DNA of 64,000 nt from Chryseobacterium nakagawai (GCF_900637665.1 NZ_LR134386.1:1542501-1606500); one strand, 5' to 3'. Counted from the first letter of the stretch, positions 1-9,242 are shown. The notes: generated by a model not told the origin, from the sequence alone. Made by a program: numbers and translations.

Positions 1-165
1 GAAGGAACATTAACAACATTAAAGTGGCAGAATGGATACGTGATTCAGCACGAAGTAGACTTCGATGCAGTAGACGAAAACAGTATGTATATTACTTTTG
101 TGGTAAGTGCAGAACAGATTGATCTGGGGAACTCTGCTTATCACGGAGCTTGGCCTAGCGCGTAA
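1..165 (+). CDS. TssD/Hcp-like T6SS tube protein, C-terminal end (partial)
   Basis: Frame 1 is open from the window edge to a TAA at 163-165, giving the last 54 residues of a protein that begins outside the window. The segment is a run of alternating strand-like residues (TLKWQNGYVIQHEVDF, then MYITFVVSAEQIDLG) and ends in AYHGAWPSA. This fits the C-terminal beta-barrel of Bacteroidota TssD (Hcp-like) tube subunits. Identity is inferred from that pattern and from the VgrG and effector genes immediately downstream. A terminator follows 30 bp after the stop, so it ends its own transcript. With only 54 residues the family call is moderate. Confidence 0.55.
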   Translation, partial: EGTLTTLKWQNGYVIQHEVDFDAVDENSMYITFVVSAEQIDLGNSAYHGAWPSA

Positions 166-197
166 GAACCTGGTCACTTAAAAAAATCAAGTACATA

Positions 198-237
198 TAA
201 AACAGAATGGTACAATAGATACTGTTCTGTTTTTTTG
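198..237 (+). terminator. Rho-independent terminator after the TssD-like gene
   Basis: AAAACAGAA and TTCTGTTTT arms (9 bp) enclose a loop with a further GTA/TAC pairing, and the right arm runs straight into a T tract ending near 236. Confidence 0.8.
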
Positions 238-414
238 GCTCTTATGAATAAGTCAGAATCCAGAAAAATACTCTTATCAATTTTCTGTAATTGTTAAAAT
301 AAATCGGGTAAAAGTGGATTTTATATTGTAAAAAATTTATAATTTTATAGAAAGGATATTATTTTTTAGATTTTTTTTCTGAAAATAAAAGCCTGTCAAA
401 CACCTTGCATTAAT

Positions 415-2274
415 ATGAATAAAAATACCTCGAATTCCGAAAAGATTTCGGAGAATCATATTCCTGGAATCAACCGTGTGGTGAAGCTGGATATCGTGAT
501 TGAAGGCAAAATACTCAAACATTTCAAACACTTCCGCTTACAGCAGAGTGTAAAGAAACACCATAATTTTGAATTGACATTGGCACATGATACCTTAGAT
601 GGGGTACAAAACCATGATCTGGAAGAAGCTCAGCAGTTTTTAGGAAAACGTTTGACTGTAGTTTTTAAATATAAAGATGTAGAAGGAAGCCCTGAAAGAA
701 CTTTTGTAGGGGTTATTACAAAAGTAGGATTCAGTCAGGAAAATCACAGTCTTGGAAATATTGTCCTGAAAGGATACAGCCCCACCATTCTTTTGGATGC
801 TGCTCCTCATACCCAAAGTTTTGGGGGTGACCAGCCTGTCAATATGGGAATTATTGCTACCGACGTTATAAAACAAGGGATCGAAAACAGTAAATTTGAT
901 GTAAAAGTGAATGCTAAAGCATCTGCTCAGATTCTTTACAGTTCCCAATACAACGAGACCCACTACAATTATCTTTGCAGAATGGCAGAAGCTTATGGTG
1001 AGCAATTCTTTTATGACGGTGAAATCCTTCATTTCGGAAATATGCCGCCTCAAAATAAAGCTGTAGAACTCATCTATGGAAGCAATGTTTCTGATATTAA
1101 TGTAGAAATGAAAGCTGTTCATATCAAACCTCGATTTTATGGATATAACAGCAGTTCCAATACGAAACTTATTTCAGGAGAAACTCCCATTAAACATGTA
1201 GGAAATCTGGCAAAAACAGCCTATCAGAATAACGATAAAATCTTTAAGACTCCATCATTGCAGGTTGCTCCTATAAAGGCAGCCACCGATATGGACGTGG
1301 TGATTTCTCAAACCAGTACTGCCGGAAGCAGGGCGGTTGATGTTTTTACCGTTTCAGGAGGGACTACCATCCCGTTTTTACATCCGGGATGTGTTGCGGA
1401 CATCAAAATGCGGAAAACCGACAGTAATCAAACCTCTTATTTTACCAAACTGATGGTCACAGAAGTGACTCATGAAGTAGATACACTGGGGCGTTATAAA
1501 GGAAGGTTTGAGGCGATCGCTTCAGATACAGGGTATATTCCGACTCCGGATTTTACACTGCCCATTGCAGAACCTCAGATCGCAACAGTTATATCCAATA
1601 CAGATCCGCTGGGGCAGGGAAGAGTTACCGTAAGATTCGATTGGCAGCTGAATGATACTACCAATTTTATACGAATGATGGCTCCCGATGCCGGAGGAAC
1701 AGATCAGATCACTCAAAACAGAGGATATGTAGCCATCCCTGAAGTAGGAGATCAGGTAATGGTAGGTTTTGTACACAATCACCCGGACCGTCCTTTTGTC
1801 ATGGGCGGAATGTTTCATGGTGGTACAGCTATGGGAGGTGGTGTGGATAATCACTTAAAATCCATACAGACAAGAAGTGGAATCCGGGTTTTGATGAATG
1901 ATGCTGAAGGAAGTGTTACCATCATTGATCCTAGTGGAAATAATTATTTCATGGATGGAAAAGGAAATATCATCGTGACAGCTCCAAAGAATATGACATT
2001 CAATGCAGGGGAAAATCTTACCATAAATGTTGGACAGGATATGAAGACCACGGTAGGAAATGATAACGCCATTAATATTACCAATAACCATAAGTTTACT
2101 TCAAGGAATTATAAACAGACCATTAATGAAAATAAAACCATTAATGTAACGGGTGATTTGAAAGAAACTACTTCCACAACCACTCATAAAGCAAAGAATG
2201 GCGACATTTTGTTACAAAGCTCGGGAGTGGCTAAAATGCTAGGGAAGATAGATGCCAAAGTGAATAAAGGATAA
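415..2274 (+). CDS. vgrG: T6SS spike protein VgrG (TssI)
   Basis: 619 residues. VgrG trimers form the spike at the tip of the T6SS tube and carry effectors into target cells. The N-terminal ~380 residues look like the gp27-type hub. The gp5-type OB-fold follows, ending near residues 445-470 in the diagnostic GYVAIPEVGDQVMVGF and HNHPDRPFVMGGMFHGG. The last ~140 residues are short polar repeats (NMTFNAGENLTINVGQDM, then INENKTINVTGDL) typical of the trimeric beta-helix needle. There is no C-terminal enzymatic extension, so effectors must ride as separate proteins. These are probably encoded directly downstream: lipase at 3745 and PAAR-like hydrolase at 6272. The ATG at 415 is preceded by an AT-rich stretch without a Shine-Dalgarno sequence, normal for this phylum. 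Confidence 0.93.
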   Translation: MNKNTSNSEKISENHIPGINRVVKLDIVIEGKILKHFKHFRLQQSVKKHHNFELTLAHDTLDGVQNHDLEEAQQFLGKRLTVVFKYKDVEGSPERTFVGVITKVGFSQENHSLGNIVLKGYSPTILLDAAPHTQSFGGDQPVNMGIIATDVIKQGIENSKFDVKVNAKASAQILYSSQYNETHYNYLCRMAEAYGEQFFYDGEILHFGNMPPQNKAVELIYGSNVSDINVEMKAVHIKPRFYGYNSSSNTKLISGETPIKHVGNLAKTAYQNNDKIFKTPSLQVAPIKAATDMDVVISQTSTAGSRAVDVFTVSGGTTIPFLHPGCVADIKMRKTDSNQTSYFTKLMVTEVTHEVDTLGRYKGRFEAIASDTGYIPTPDFTLPIAEPQIATVISNTDPLGQGRVTVRFDWQLNDTTNFIRMMAPDAGGTDQITQNRGYVAIPEVGDQVMVGFVHNHPDRPFVMGGMFHGGTAMGGGVDNHLKSIQTRSGIRVLMNDAEGSVTIIDPSGNNYFMDGKGNIIVTAPKNMTFNAGENLTINVGQDMKTTVGNDNAINITNNHKFTSRNYKQTINENKTINVTGDLKETTSTTTHKAKNGDILLQSSGVAKMLGKIDAKVNKG

Positions 2275-2278
2275 ATAT

Positions 2279-2578
2279 ATGTTGAAAAAAGGACTTATTG
2301 CTCTGTTCTTATCTGTAGTTTTTGTCATCCTCACTGGTATCATTACATTAAGTGTTATGGATCTTACCGGGTATAGTGACGGTGATTGCGGCTGGTTGGC
2401 TGTATGGCTTTGCGGTGCTTTTCTACCCGTATTGTTTTTTCTGCCATTTATAATAGCAGCTCAGAAGAAGAAAAAAGGGATAGGTGATTTTACATTATTC
2501 GGTATCTATTCAGGGGGTATAGGTTTTATCATCATATCCGTGATCCTGTTAATTATAGTTCCCCGACTATGCTCTTGA
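2279..2578 (+). CDS. Small membrane protein of the T6SS locus, unknown function
   Basis: 99 residues, starting 4 bp after the vgrG stop, so almost certainly co-transcribed. Three hydrophobic segments are visible: about residues 4-26, 36-58 and 74-96. A short KKKKKG loop separates the second and third and favours a cytoplasmic loop there. I recognise no family. Position between vgrG and a lipoprotein/lipase pair suggests accessory membrane immunity or anchoring, but the sequence does not show this. Confidence 0.7.
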   Translation: MLKKGLIALFLSVVFVILTGIITLSVMDLTGYSDGDCGWLAVWLCGAFLPVLFFLPFIIAAQKKKKGIGDFTLFGIYSGGIGFIIISVILLIIVPRLCS

Positions 2579-2651
2579 AAACAGAAATTGTTGTGTAAAA
2601 ATTAATTATGTATGGTAGTGGAGTACATAATTACTTTATAAGATTGTAAGA

Positions 2652-3734
2652 ATGAATAAAATATTAAAATATCTCTTAAGCTTTTTATTTTTTACCCAGA
2701 TGTCGTGTCAGGAAAAAAAAGCTCCTAAAAAAACTGAAACTATGACAAAATATGAATGGACTGAAGGAACTTCTGCTCCTCTGGGATATCCGATGGAAGT
2801 ATATAAAGGAGGGATAGAATGTGAAGGTGGAGAATGGGTAAGTTTAGGCTTTGGGATGATACCTGGAAATGGTGCCTGGGGCTCCATCAATCATGGGATG
2901 GGAAATGGTTTTAAAAGTCTTCCTTCCCGACTGGATTTTGTATGGATATCTTATATGGAAAACCAGTTTTACATGATCGATACTACCATTGATATTGCTA
3001 AAATTAAAGAATACTTCAGTAAAGGGTATGAAACAAAAGTGACGAATGGAAGTGGTGAGACTGAACATTTAAATTATGATGAAATTGGCGTTGGAATGGC
3101 TCCCGGAGGTGTAGTAGTAGTTTGGATAGCCGGCGTCGGAATTCAGAAGGAAGTAGGACGGTATCAGGCTAAAAAAGTAACAATTCCGGAATCAGAAATT
3201 GCCCAGTTGGATAGCCATCAGAACCGTTTCTGGAGGAAAGATTACCTTGATGATGTGTTTAATAATGGTAAGGTTATCCCTGCAGAGGTAAAAGAAAAAA
3301 ATAAAGGAAAAGCTATTCCATTTGGTTTATGGGATACCTATAGAATCCGATACAGCTGGAAACCTGTTTTCGAGCTGCCGGAAAATGCCAAGCTCAATTC
3401 ATTAGTTAATGTTAAGGTATCTACAATTAATGGAGAAAAAGAACAATTTGACACGGCAAAAAACATATTGGCAGTAAATGAACAAAGAGCCATCCCGGTA
3501 AGGATTATGTTTGACTATATAGGAGCGGATCATAAAATGTATGGTGCTCACTGTGACCTGAATGAAAACTCAGGTTTGGAAGCTTTTAAAGCAGTGTTTG
3601 GTGATGATCCTGATTCAACTAAAGCGGACATTATCGTTAAGGTTAATGAGGCTAACAGCTATTTCACAATAAAGCTAAGAGGTGAAAATGGTAAAGAAGC
3701 CTTTATAAAGACTGATAAAGTAGAGGTTTTCTAA
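2652..3734 (+). CDS. DUF2931 family lipoprotein, candidate immunity protein for the adjacent lipase
   Basis: 360 residues. The N-terminus has a hydrophobic signal and a lipobox ending at Cys19 (FFTQMSCQ), so it should be lipidated and held in the periplasm or at the outer membrane. The body has the DUF2931 pattern: YEWTEGTSAPLGYPMEVYKG near the start and a glycine-rich GVGMAPGGVVVVWIAG near residues 145-160. DUF2931 proteins are common beside Bacteroidota T6SS genes. It lies 10 bp before the DUF2235 lipase. Because immunity proteins of Tle-type lipases are usually periplasmic lipoproteins, immunity is a reasonable inference but unproven. The C-terminal third, from about residue 230, could be a separate domain. 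Confidence 0.75.
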   Translation: MNKILKYLLSFLFFTQMSCQEKKAPKKTETMTKYEWTEGTSAPLGYPMEVYKGGIECEGGEWVSLGFGMIPGNGAWGSINHGMGNGFKSLPSRLDFVWISYMENQFYMIDTTIDIAKIKEYFSKGYETKVTNGSGETEHLNYDEIGVGMAPGGVVVVWIAGVGIQKEVGRYQAKKVTIPESEIAQLDSHQNRFWRKDYLDDVFNNGKVIPAEVKEKNKGKAIPFGLWDTYRIRYSWKPVFELPENAKLNSLVNVKVSTINGEKEQFDTAKNILAVNEQRAIPVRIMFDYIGADHKMYGAHCDLNENSGLEAFKAVFGDDPDSTKADIIVKVNEANSYFTIKLRGENGKEAFIKTDKVEVF

Positions 3735-3744
3735 AAACAAAACT

Positions 3745-5577
3745 ATGGGAAAAACTTTTGTATACAACACAGGCAATCCTAAAACTCCTCTAGATGAGCT
3801 GTATCTGGAATTCGGAGTATTCTTTGATGGTACTCTGAATAATTTGAAAAACAGCGAATTAAGGATGGATTACAGGGATGGAAAGAATAAAATGAGCAGT
3901 ACTGATACAGATGATCAGATCAAGGAAAAAGAAAAGGCAATTAAAGAGACAAGAATCTTACAGGAAGAAGAATATGAAAGACTGAAAAAGAAAAAGATGC
4001 TGGATGATAATTCTGAATATCATCAGTATCTTAAATCTAGCCATCAGGGATGGTTGGATAAAAAGGGGGTTGATAATAGTTTTAGTAACGATTATACCAA
4101 TGTCGCCAGAATGTATAAATGTTGCCAACAGACTACCTATGGAGTGTATGTAGAAGGAATCGGAACACTGGATAATAACAGAGATGTAGATGATGGATTT
4201 CAATATGGGTCCGGTAAAACCGGAGTGCGGGGGAAAGTAAGGAAAGGATGTGAAATGACCGCTGACCGCATTAAAAAACTTATTGCTGAGACAAATGGTA
4301 AAGTAAAATTAATGAAAATTACCATTGATACTTTTGGGTTTAGTCGTGGAGCTGCTGCTGCAAGAAATTTTGCTTACGAAATCAATGGAAATAAAAGACC
4401 CAAAGATGTTGAGATCAAAAAATCGAGAAAGATCATAGGATATACTCAGGTTAATTCTCCTTATGGTCCGGCAGCGATTCCTGAATATGGAGATATCTGG
4501 ATAGATAAAGATGATATTGAAATAGATCCGAAATATATCAAAGATGGTAAACTTCCAAAATTTGGTTTTCTGGGATATTATCTTTTAAGTAAAAAAGTTT
4601 TATCTGAGCAACAACTTGAAGACTTAGATCTTGATGTTCGTTTTATCGGGGTATATGATACGGTATCTTCTTATGAAGAATTTGGTGATATGGGAGGGCT
4701 CAGACGTGTAGGATGGGAAGGGATGAAGCATTCTGCTTTAGGACCTAAATACAATTTCGGAGATGATGTAGAGCAGTTACAGCTCAAAAATCCGGGGCCT
4801 TACTTTAAGGCTGTTCATTTTACAGCAGCCAATGAGCACCGGGAAAATTTTTCATTAACGAAGTTTCCGGGAAGTATTGAAAAAGAATTTCCCGGAGTAC
4901 ACTGCGATATTGGTGGTGCTTATGAAAACGGAACAGAGAAAGTGGATGAAATAGAAACTTCCAATCACAAACCCGTATGGTTTCTCAATAAACGCAGACA
5001 ACAACTGATTGATGAATATTGGTTTGATGGTAATCAGATCGAAATCAATAATAGCTTCCTGAATGTCCTTACCTTAGGAGGGGTGTACCGTAAAATAACC
5101 GGAACCCGATTTCTAAGGAAAGAATACAGCTATATCCCTTTGCATTTTATGGAAGAACATGGTGAAAATCTGTACGATCACCAGTTAATGACGAAAACAG
5201 AGACCACTTTTTCCATAGAAAATGATAAATATTTGCCTCATGCAAAAGATCTTTTACATGGCTATGTATTTGAGAATGATGGTAAATGGGATTTCAAATC
5301 TGATGAACAGGTTGAAAAAGAAAAACAAGAGAAAGCATTACAAAGACTGTTACATCCTGAGCCAGTACAGGAACCTGATCCGCAAGAACCTCCTGAAGAA
5401 AAGTTGGATGAAAACGGGAATAAAATGAAAACGACAACATTGGAAGAAGTGACGGTTACCGCTTATCATCCGCAAACATTATTACGGATTATACGTAAGC
5501 AATACCTTCACTGGTCGGCCAACAGAGACTGGATGGGAATGGATCCCAATAATGATTATCAAAGAATAATATATTAA
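3745..5577 (+). CDS. DUF2235 (Tle1-like) T6SS phospholipase effector
   Basis: 610 residues. Proteins with this alpha/beta-hydrolase domain, such as Tle1, hydrolyse membrane phospholipids after T6SS delivery. The domain opens with FGVFFDGT (residues 24-30). It has a nucleophile elbow GFSRGAAAAR with Ser200, a strand FIGVYDT with the likely catalytic Asp305, and candidate catalytic histidines at 358 and 365 (HFTAANEH). A lysine/glutamate-rich helix occupies residues 50-90. Residues from about 515 onward are a proline/glutamate linker and a unique tail (TTLEEVTVTAYHPQ) that may serve loading or toxin specificity. No signal peptide, as expected for a T6SS cargo. It follows the DUF2931 lipoprotein by 10 bp and precedes the next gene by 2 bp. 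Confidence 0.88.
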   Translation: MGKTFVYNTGNPKTPLDELYLEFGVFFDGTLNNLKNSELRMDYRDGKNKMSSTDTDDQIKEKEKAIKETRILQEEEYERLKKKKMLDDNSEYHQYLKSSHQGWLDKKGVDNSFSNDYTNVARMYKCCQQTTYGVYVEGIGTLDNNRDVDDGFQYGSGKTGVRGKVRKGCEMTADRIKKLIAETNGKVKLMKITIDTFGFSRGAAAARNFAYEINGNKRPKDVEIKKSRKIIGYTQVNSPYGPAAIPEYGDIWIDKDDIEIDPKYIKDGKLPKFGFLGYYLLSKKVLSEQQLEDLDLDVRFIGVYDTVSSYEEFGDMGGLRRVGWEGMKHSALGPKYNFGDDVEQLQLKNPGPYFKAVHFTAANEHRENFSLTKFPGSIEKEFPGVHCDIGGAYENGTEKVDEIETSNHKPVWFLNKRRQQLIDEYWFDGNQIEINNSFLNVLTLGGVYRKITGTRFLRKEYSYIPLHFMEEHGENLYDHQLMTKTETTFSIENDKYLPHAKDLLHGYVFENDGKWDFKSDEQVEKEKQEKALQRLLHPEPVQEPDPQEPPEEKLDENGNKMKTTTLEEVTVTAYHPQTLLRIIRKQYLHWSANRDWMGMDPNNDYQRIIY

Positions 5578-5579
5578 AT

Positions 5580-6284
5580 ATGATACCCAATATATTGCAG
5601 AACTTCCATCAGAAAACGTACAGACTGGAAAACATTGTAACCGAACAGAAAAATCCTGCTTACAAAATCACCAAAAGCTATGCCAGGCAGGTTGAGGTCT
5701 ACTACCTTGGAAAAGTAAAGGAAGAATATCGGTTTCAGCTTTTGGTGGTAGAATTTGATTTTTCTGATGATGAAGATGCAATGGGAAAATTTATTAAAAA
5801 AATAAGCTATCTGTTTGATGAAATAGAATGCAGGGTAGATGATGAAGGGAATATTACCGCAATAGATAATTTACTTTTCTTACGGTTAAGATGGGCAAAA
5901 ATTCAGGCACATTTGTCTGAGACGCATAAAGGCGATGCTGTAGACCGCTATTTCAGCCAGATCAGTGATTTGTTGGAGGATGAGACAAAGCTGATCGTCT
6001 TTTTAGGAAGTTATAAAATGTTTGGATTGCTTTTTAATGGCTTATTGAATTCATTTGATACTAAAATGAAAAGAGAATCTTCCGAAGGCTTTACAGAAAT
6101 CATAAATCCTGTAAAAGACGGGAATATATTGGCTTTGAAAATATCTGCCGAAAACCTGGAAGAATCAAACATTGAACAATTCAGAGGGTTGTTTGTCTGG
6201 AAGGAAGATCGATATGAAGAAGGTTTCATAGAAATTAAAAAACAAAATTCTCATTTAAAACATTCATTATTATGGATAGGGTAA
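5580..6284 (+). CDS. Unknown cytoplasmic protein between two T6SS effectors (adaptor or chaperone candidate)
   Basis: 234 residues, no signal peptide or membrane segment, acidic and mixed alpha/beta by eye. I do not recognise the family. It starts 2 bp after the lipase stop and its last 13 bp overlap the start of the PAAR-like/GH19 gene, so translation is probably coupled to both. Genes in this place, between an effector and a PAAR protein, are often loading adaptors that link effector to spike. A cytoplasmic immunity role is less likely for a lipase acting on the periplasmic side. Function is inference from context only. Confidence 0.6.
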   Translation: MIPNILQNFHQKTYRLENIVTEQKNPAYKITKSYARQVEVYYLGKVKEEYRFQLLVVEFDFSDDEDAMGKFIKKISYLFDEIECRVDDEGNITAIDNLLFLRLRWAKIQAHLSETHKGDAVDRYFSQISDLLEDETKLIVFLGSYKMFGLLFNGLLNSFDTKMKRESSEGFTEIINPVKDGNILALKISAENLEESNIEQFRGLFVWKEDRYEEGFIEIKKQNSHLKHSLLWIG

Positions 6285-7630
6285 AGAATGAAGGAGAGGG
6301 AAATACTCCTGAAACTCAGAATCAGGCTCCTGCTCAGGATAATGAGCAACAGAAGGCAGAGAACAGTAAAAAACTGGACGATCAACGTGCAAAAAATGAA
6401 GAGAAGGATAAAACTGAAGAAGGTCTATTGTTGGCTATAGATGGAGCAAAAATTAAATTCAATGCGCATTTGGGAACATTCAAAGTGTTGAATAATGTAC
6501 CGACCACGCAAGACAAACTTACCGGGACTGTAGTAGAAAAACAGATCCCCAATTTTATCTTTGATGATGGCTTTCAGATGATTTCTCTTACAGAGTGGCA
6601 GGATTTTGGAACTGCAAAAGTTCAGGAAAACTATGTGCTGTTAAAAAAATCCACTTTACCGGGAACAGGCAAAATGCCAGGTAACATACCGCCTGAGACA
6701 GGAAAAATAGAATTTGTAACCTCCGGACAGGTCAATGCTCCGGAAAGTATTGATGGAAAAGGGGCACCTGTACCGGATCCGGAGGAAGATAAAAAATGTT
6801 ATTGCGAGAAAGAATTTACAGAAGAAGATATTAAAGGGTTTTATAACTCAAAGAAATTATTTACAGCTAAAAACTGTCCATTGCCAGAGGATAAGAAAAG
6901 CTATACAGAATTCACAAAGGCACTGAATAAAGCCATGAAAGATAATGATATAAACAGTTGTCTTCGTAAGGCTCATTTTCTGGCACAGGTGGAAGCGGAA
7001 ACAGGACTGGATACCACCTTAGAATATGCTGATGGCTGGGATTACGACCCTACCACGCATCTTGAAAATTATAATAAATACCTCTTATTCAAAAAAGATA
7101 AGATAAAATATAAAGAAAATGGTACGGCCCGAATATTGAGAGGTCATAACAGGTATCTTGAATGCTTAAGCCGTGAGAACGATACAAAAGGAGACGGTCC
7201 GAAATATAAGGGAAGAGGATTAATTCAGCTAACATGGAAAGATACTTATAAAGCATATTTTGCAAAGATCAAGAAACCGGACACTCAGGACCCGGATATT
7301 GTAGCCAATGATTTGGAACATGTGTGTAATTCGGCTGCATGGTACTGGAGAGAACGCTCATCATGGGGTGATTTGAATAAATTTGCTGATACCGATGATT
7401 TTATCTCAGCAGCAGTTGGGGTAAATGGAGGATTGACAGGATTTACACATAGAAAGGAAAACCTAAAAAGGATTTTGAAGAATATGAAAGTAAAGGATAA
7501 CTGTAAAAATCAGAAAATAGAAAATCTGGGAGTTTATACTTACGATACAAGTGCCATAAAAGACACCAAGTGGGGGAAAAGAGAAAAAAACAAAAAAGAA
7601 ATACAGGAATATGATGATAAAGAAAATTAA
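6272..7630 (+). CDS. PAAR-like (DUF4280) spike-tip protein fused to a GH19 wall hydrolase
   Basis: 452 residues. A charged, low-complexity N-terminus (residues 1-50) precedes a DUF4280/PAAR-like domain at about 52-165. It starts LLAIDGAKIKFNAHLGTFK and has many short beta stretches, the type that caps VgrG. A CYCEKEF segment near residue 180 leads into a glycoside hydrolase 19/lysozyme-like domain (about 205-430). Residues H235, E241 and E243 lie in HFLAQVEAETG, with YKGRGLIQLTW at 312-322 and VGVNGG further on. GH19 T6SS toxins cut peptidoglycan or chitin-like glycans. The fusion makes this a 'specialised' effector that is part of the spike. It overlaps the next exported gene by 20 bp. Confidence 0.88.
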   Translation: MDRVKNEGEGNTPETQNQAPAQDNEQQKAENSKKLDDQRAKNEEKDKTEEGLLLAIDGAKIKFNAHLGTFKVLNNVPTTQDKLTGTVVEKQIPNFIFDDGFQMISLTEWQDFGTAKVQENYVLLKKSTLPGTGKMPGNIPPETGKIEFVTSGQVNAPESIDGKGAPVPDPEEDKKCYCEKEFTEEDIKGFYNSKKLFTAKNCPLPEDKKSYTEFTKALNKAMKDNDINSCLRKAHFLAQVEAETGLDTTLEYADGWDYDPTTHLENYNKYLLFKKDKIKYKENGTARILRGHNRYLECLSRENDTKGDGPKYKGRGLIQLTWKDTYKAYFAKIKKPDTQDPDIVANDLEHVCNSAAWYWRERSSWGDLNKFADTDDFISAAVGVNGGLTGFTHRKENLKRILKNMKVKDNCKNQKIENLGVYTYDTSAIKDTKWGKREKNKKEIQEYDDKEN

Positions 7631-8090
7631 TATATTAAGTATAGTATTTTTATCTACCTTTTTCTCAGCTCAGGAGGTTGTAGGGGATTTTAATAATGAT
7701 AAAATTGATGACACTCTTATGTATAAATGTTATAAGGTTGGAGAAATTAAGGAGATTAACGAGCCGACCTGTAAAGCGACTTTGGTACTGGGTAAATCAA
7801 AAAAGAATTATAATTTTAATTTAAATTATGTCTCTTCTCCTGTTATCAGTAATTGTGGCCCCGGATGTATTATATTGTATGATGCCTCTGCTGATACAGA
7901 ATATACACAAGAATACACCTATTTCCCTAAATATAACAATTGGATATTAACCAAAGATGAGACGCTCTATAAAGATGAAAACGGGAAAATAGAAAATAAT
8001 CTTCCGAAAAATTTTTTGTTGTCTATTGACAATAAAAAATATCCAATAAAAAAAAATACTAAGGTTTCAAAAAGAAAGGTATCCAAATAA
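7611..8090 (+). CDS. Exported protein, probable immunity protein for the GH19 effector
   Basis: 159 residues. An N-terminal signal peptide ends around FLSTFFSAQ (residue 21), so the mature protein is periplasmic. The mature part begins VGDFNNDKIDDTLMY, an FG-GAP/EF-like acidic repeat seen in integrin-type folds. Cysteines at SNCGPGCII could form a disulfide. It overlaps the effector gene by 20 bp, so the pair is translationally coupled. A periplasmic product is what protection against a wall hydrolase needs. Immunity is inferred from location and position, since no immunity family was recognised. The lysine-rich tail (KKNTKVSKRKVSK) is unusual. Confidence 0.72.
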   Translation: MMIKKINILSIVFLSTFFSAQEVVGDFNNDKIDDTLMYKCYKVGEIKEINEPTCKATLVLGKSKKNYNFNLNYVSSPVISNCGPGCIILYDASADTEYTQEYTYFPKYNNWILTKDETLYKDENGKIENNLPKNFLLSIDNKKYPIKKNTKVSKRKVSK

Positions 8091-8152
8091 TATAAATAGC
8101 TTGATGAAAGAACAGTATTATAAATCCTAAATGTTGCATTCCATGTATCATT

Positions 8153-8532
8153 ATGAATTTTAAAATAAAAATAATACAGTTTTTTATTCTGAGTAGCATT
8201 AGTATTCATGCTCAGGAAATAAAGATTTTAAATAAGACGTTGAAGAATTATATTATTATTCATCAGAAATAACTGACGATAGTACCTTTGTCTCCAAAGA
8301 CAGAACAGAAAATATGTGGCTGGGCAAAAATGTAAGCATAAAAACGGTTAATTACTGGAGTAATGTTCCAATAGAGATTACTGCATATTGTTGCAAAAAA
8401 AATACGTTGATACTCAAACGAACCTTCCTTGGAAATAATATTGTTGGTGATAAAATTTATTTTAGGAAAAATAAGGAGAAATATTACTTTAATGCTCTGA
8501 ATGAGTTTGAACAAAAAGGAGAGCAATGGTAA
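8153..8532 (+). pseudogene. Frameshifted small secreted protein gene (orphan immunity-type remnant)
   Basis: An ATG at 8153 opens a signal peptide (FFILSSISIHAQ) but that frame stops at 8270. The next frame is open from 8236 to the TAA at 8530 and continues in protein-like style: DVEELYYYSSEITDDSTFVS, then WLGKNVSIKTVNYWS and ITAYCCKKNTLIL. Going from frame 2 to frame 1 needs a one-base deletion (or +2) somewhere in 8220-8265, a stretch rich in A and T runs. The rebuilt product would be an exported protein of about 125 residues. It sits directly after the GH19 effector/immunity pair. The frameshift could also be a sequencing error. Confidence 0.65.
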
Positions 8533-8610
8533 TATACAGAAGTAAGAATACAGTTTAGAAAAAAATATTCACTGGGTTAAAAAACAGAGTCAATAAAGCA
8601 TATAAAAACA

Positions 8611-8641
8611 AAATTCCTGAGACATCCTCAGGAATTTTTAT
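8611..8641. terminator. Bidirectional terminator
   Basis: Perfect 11-bp arms AAATTCCTGAG and CTCAGGAATTT with a 5-nt loop. A-rich and T-rich flanks suit both the genes on the left and the minus-strand gene on the right. Confidence 0.85.
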
Positions 8642-8661
8642 ATTTAAATATAATCATTATC

Positions 8662-9144
8662 TCAGAAACGATGAGGTTGTGTTGATTGCTTTACTTTTTT
8701 CCAACGCAGCTTAATGAAAAGAAGATCTATGTGTTCATATAATTTTATAAGCCCAGGGGTACCATGATTATCATGATCATATACTTTTTTAGGTTTTCTT
8801 TTAGAAAAATAAATTTCAAGATCGGTAGAAGGAAAGTCGACATACCCAATGTTTCCATAAGACTTCTTTAGCGTAGTAAAATCCATGTGGGTAATTACTT
8901 CCCAGTCTAGATAGCCCAACGTTGAGGTGTAATCACCATTCATGTTCTTGGGTATATTTCTTCGGGCATTCAGTTCAACTTTACCATTTTTATGAATAAT
9001 GATCGTATAAGTAGGGCAATCCCCAGTCATACAATCATTCTTTTTAATGATGATCTTTTCTACGGAATTATTGGAATTTGTTTTTTTCTGACTGTTGCAG
9101 ACAGTAGCGAGTAAAAGAAAAATAAATGAAACGAAATATTTCAT
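8662..9144 (-). CDS. DUF6438-type exported protein
   Basis: 160 residues with a signal peptide (FIFLLLATVCNSQ); the Cys at 16 could be a lipobox, although NSQ after it is not typical. The mature start has CMTGDCPTYTIIIHKNGKVE, the Cys-x(4)-Cys-P-x-Y pattern of the DUF6438 family of secreted Bacteroidota proteins. Function of the family is not established. It is transcribed opposite to its neighbours as a single gene. The intergenic stretch upstream (9145-9441) carries LytTR-like motifs and serves the kinase gene on the other strand. Confidence 0.7.
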   Translation of the reverse strand: MKYFVSFIFLLLATVCNSQKKTNSNNSVEKIIIKKNDCMTGDCPTYTIIIHKNGKVELNARRNIPKNMNGDYTSTLGYLDWEVITHMDFTTLKKSYGNIGYVDFPSTDLEIYFSKRKPKKVYDHDNHGTPGLIKLYEHIDLLFIKLRWKKVKQSTQPHRF

Positions 9145-9242
9145 ATGGTAATCTGTGTTGGTGTTGAAAATGAGGTTAAAGATACAATAATATGGGGAAG
9201 ATAAAAGAGATGAAAGAATGGGAAAAGATTATTTGAGTGGCC

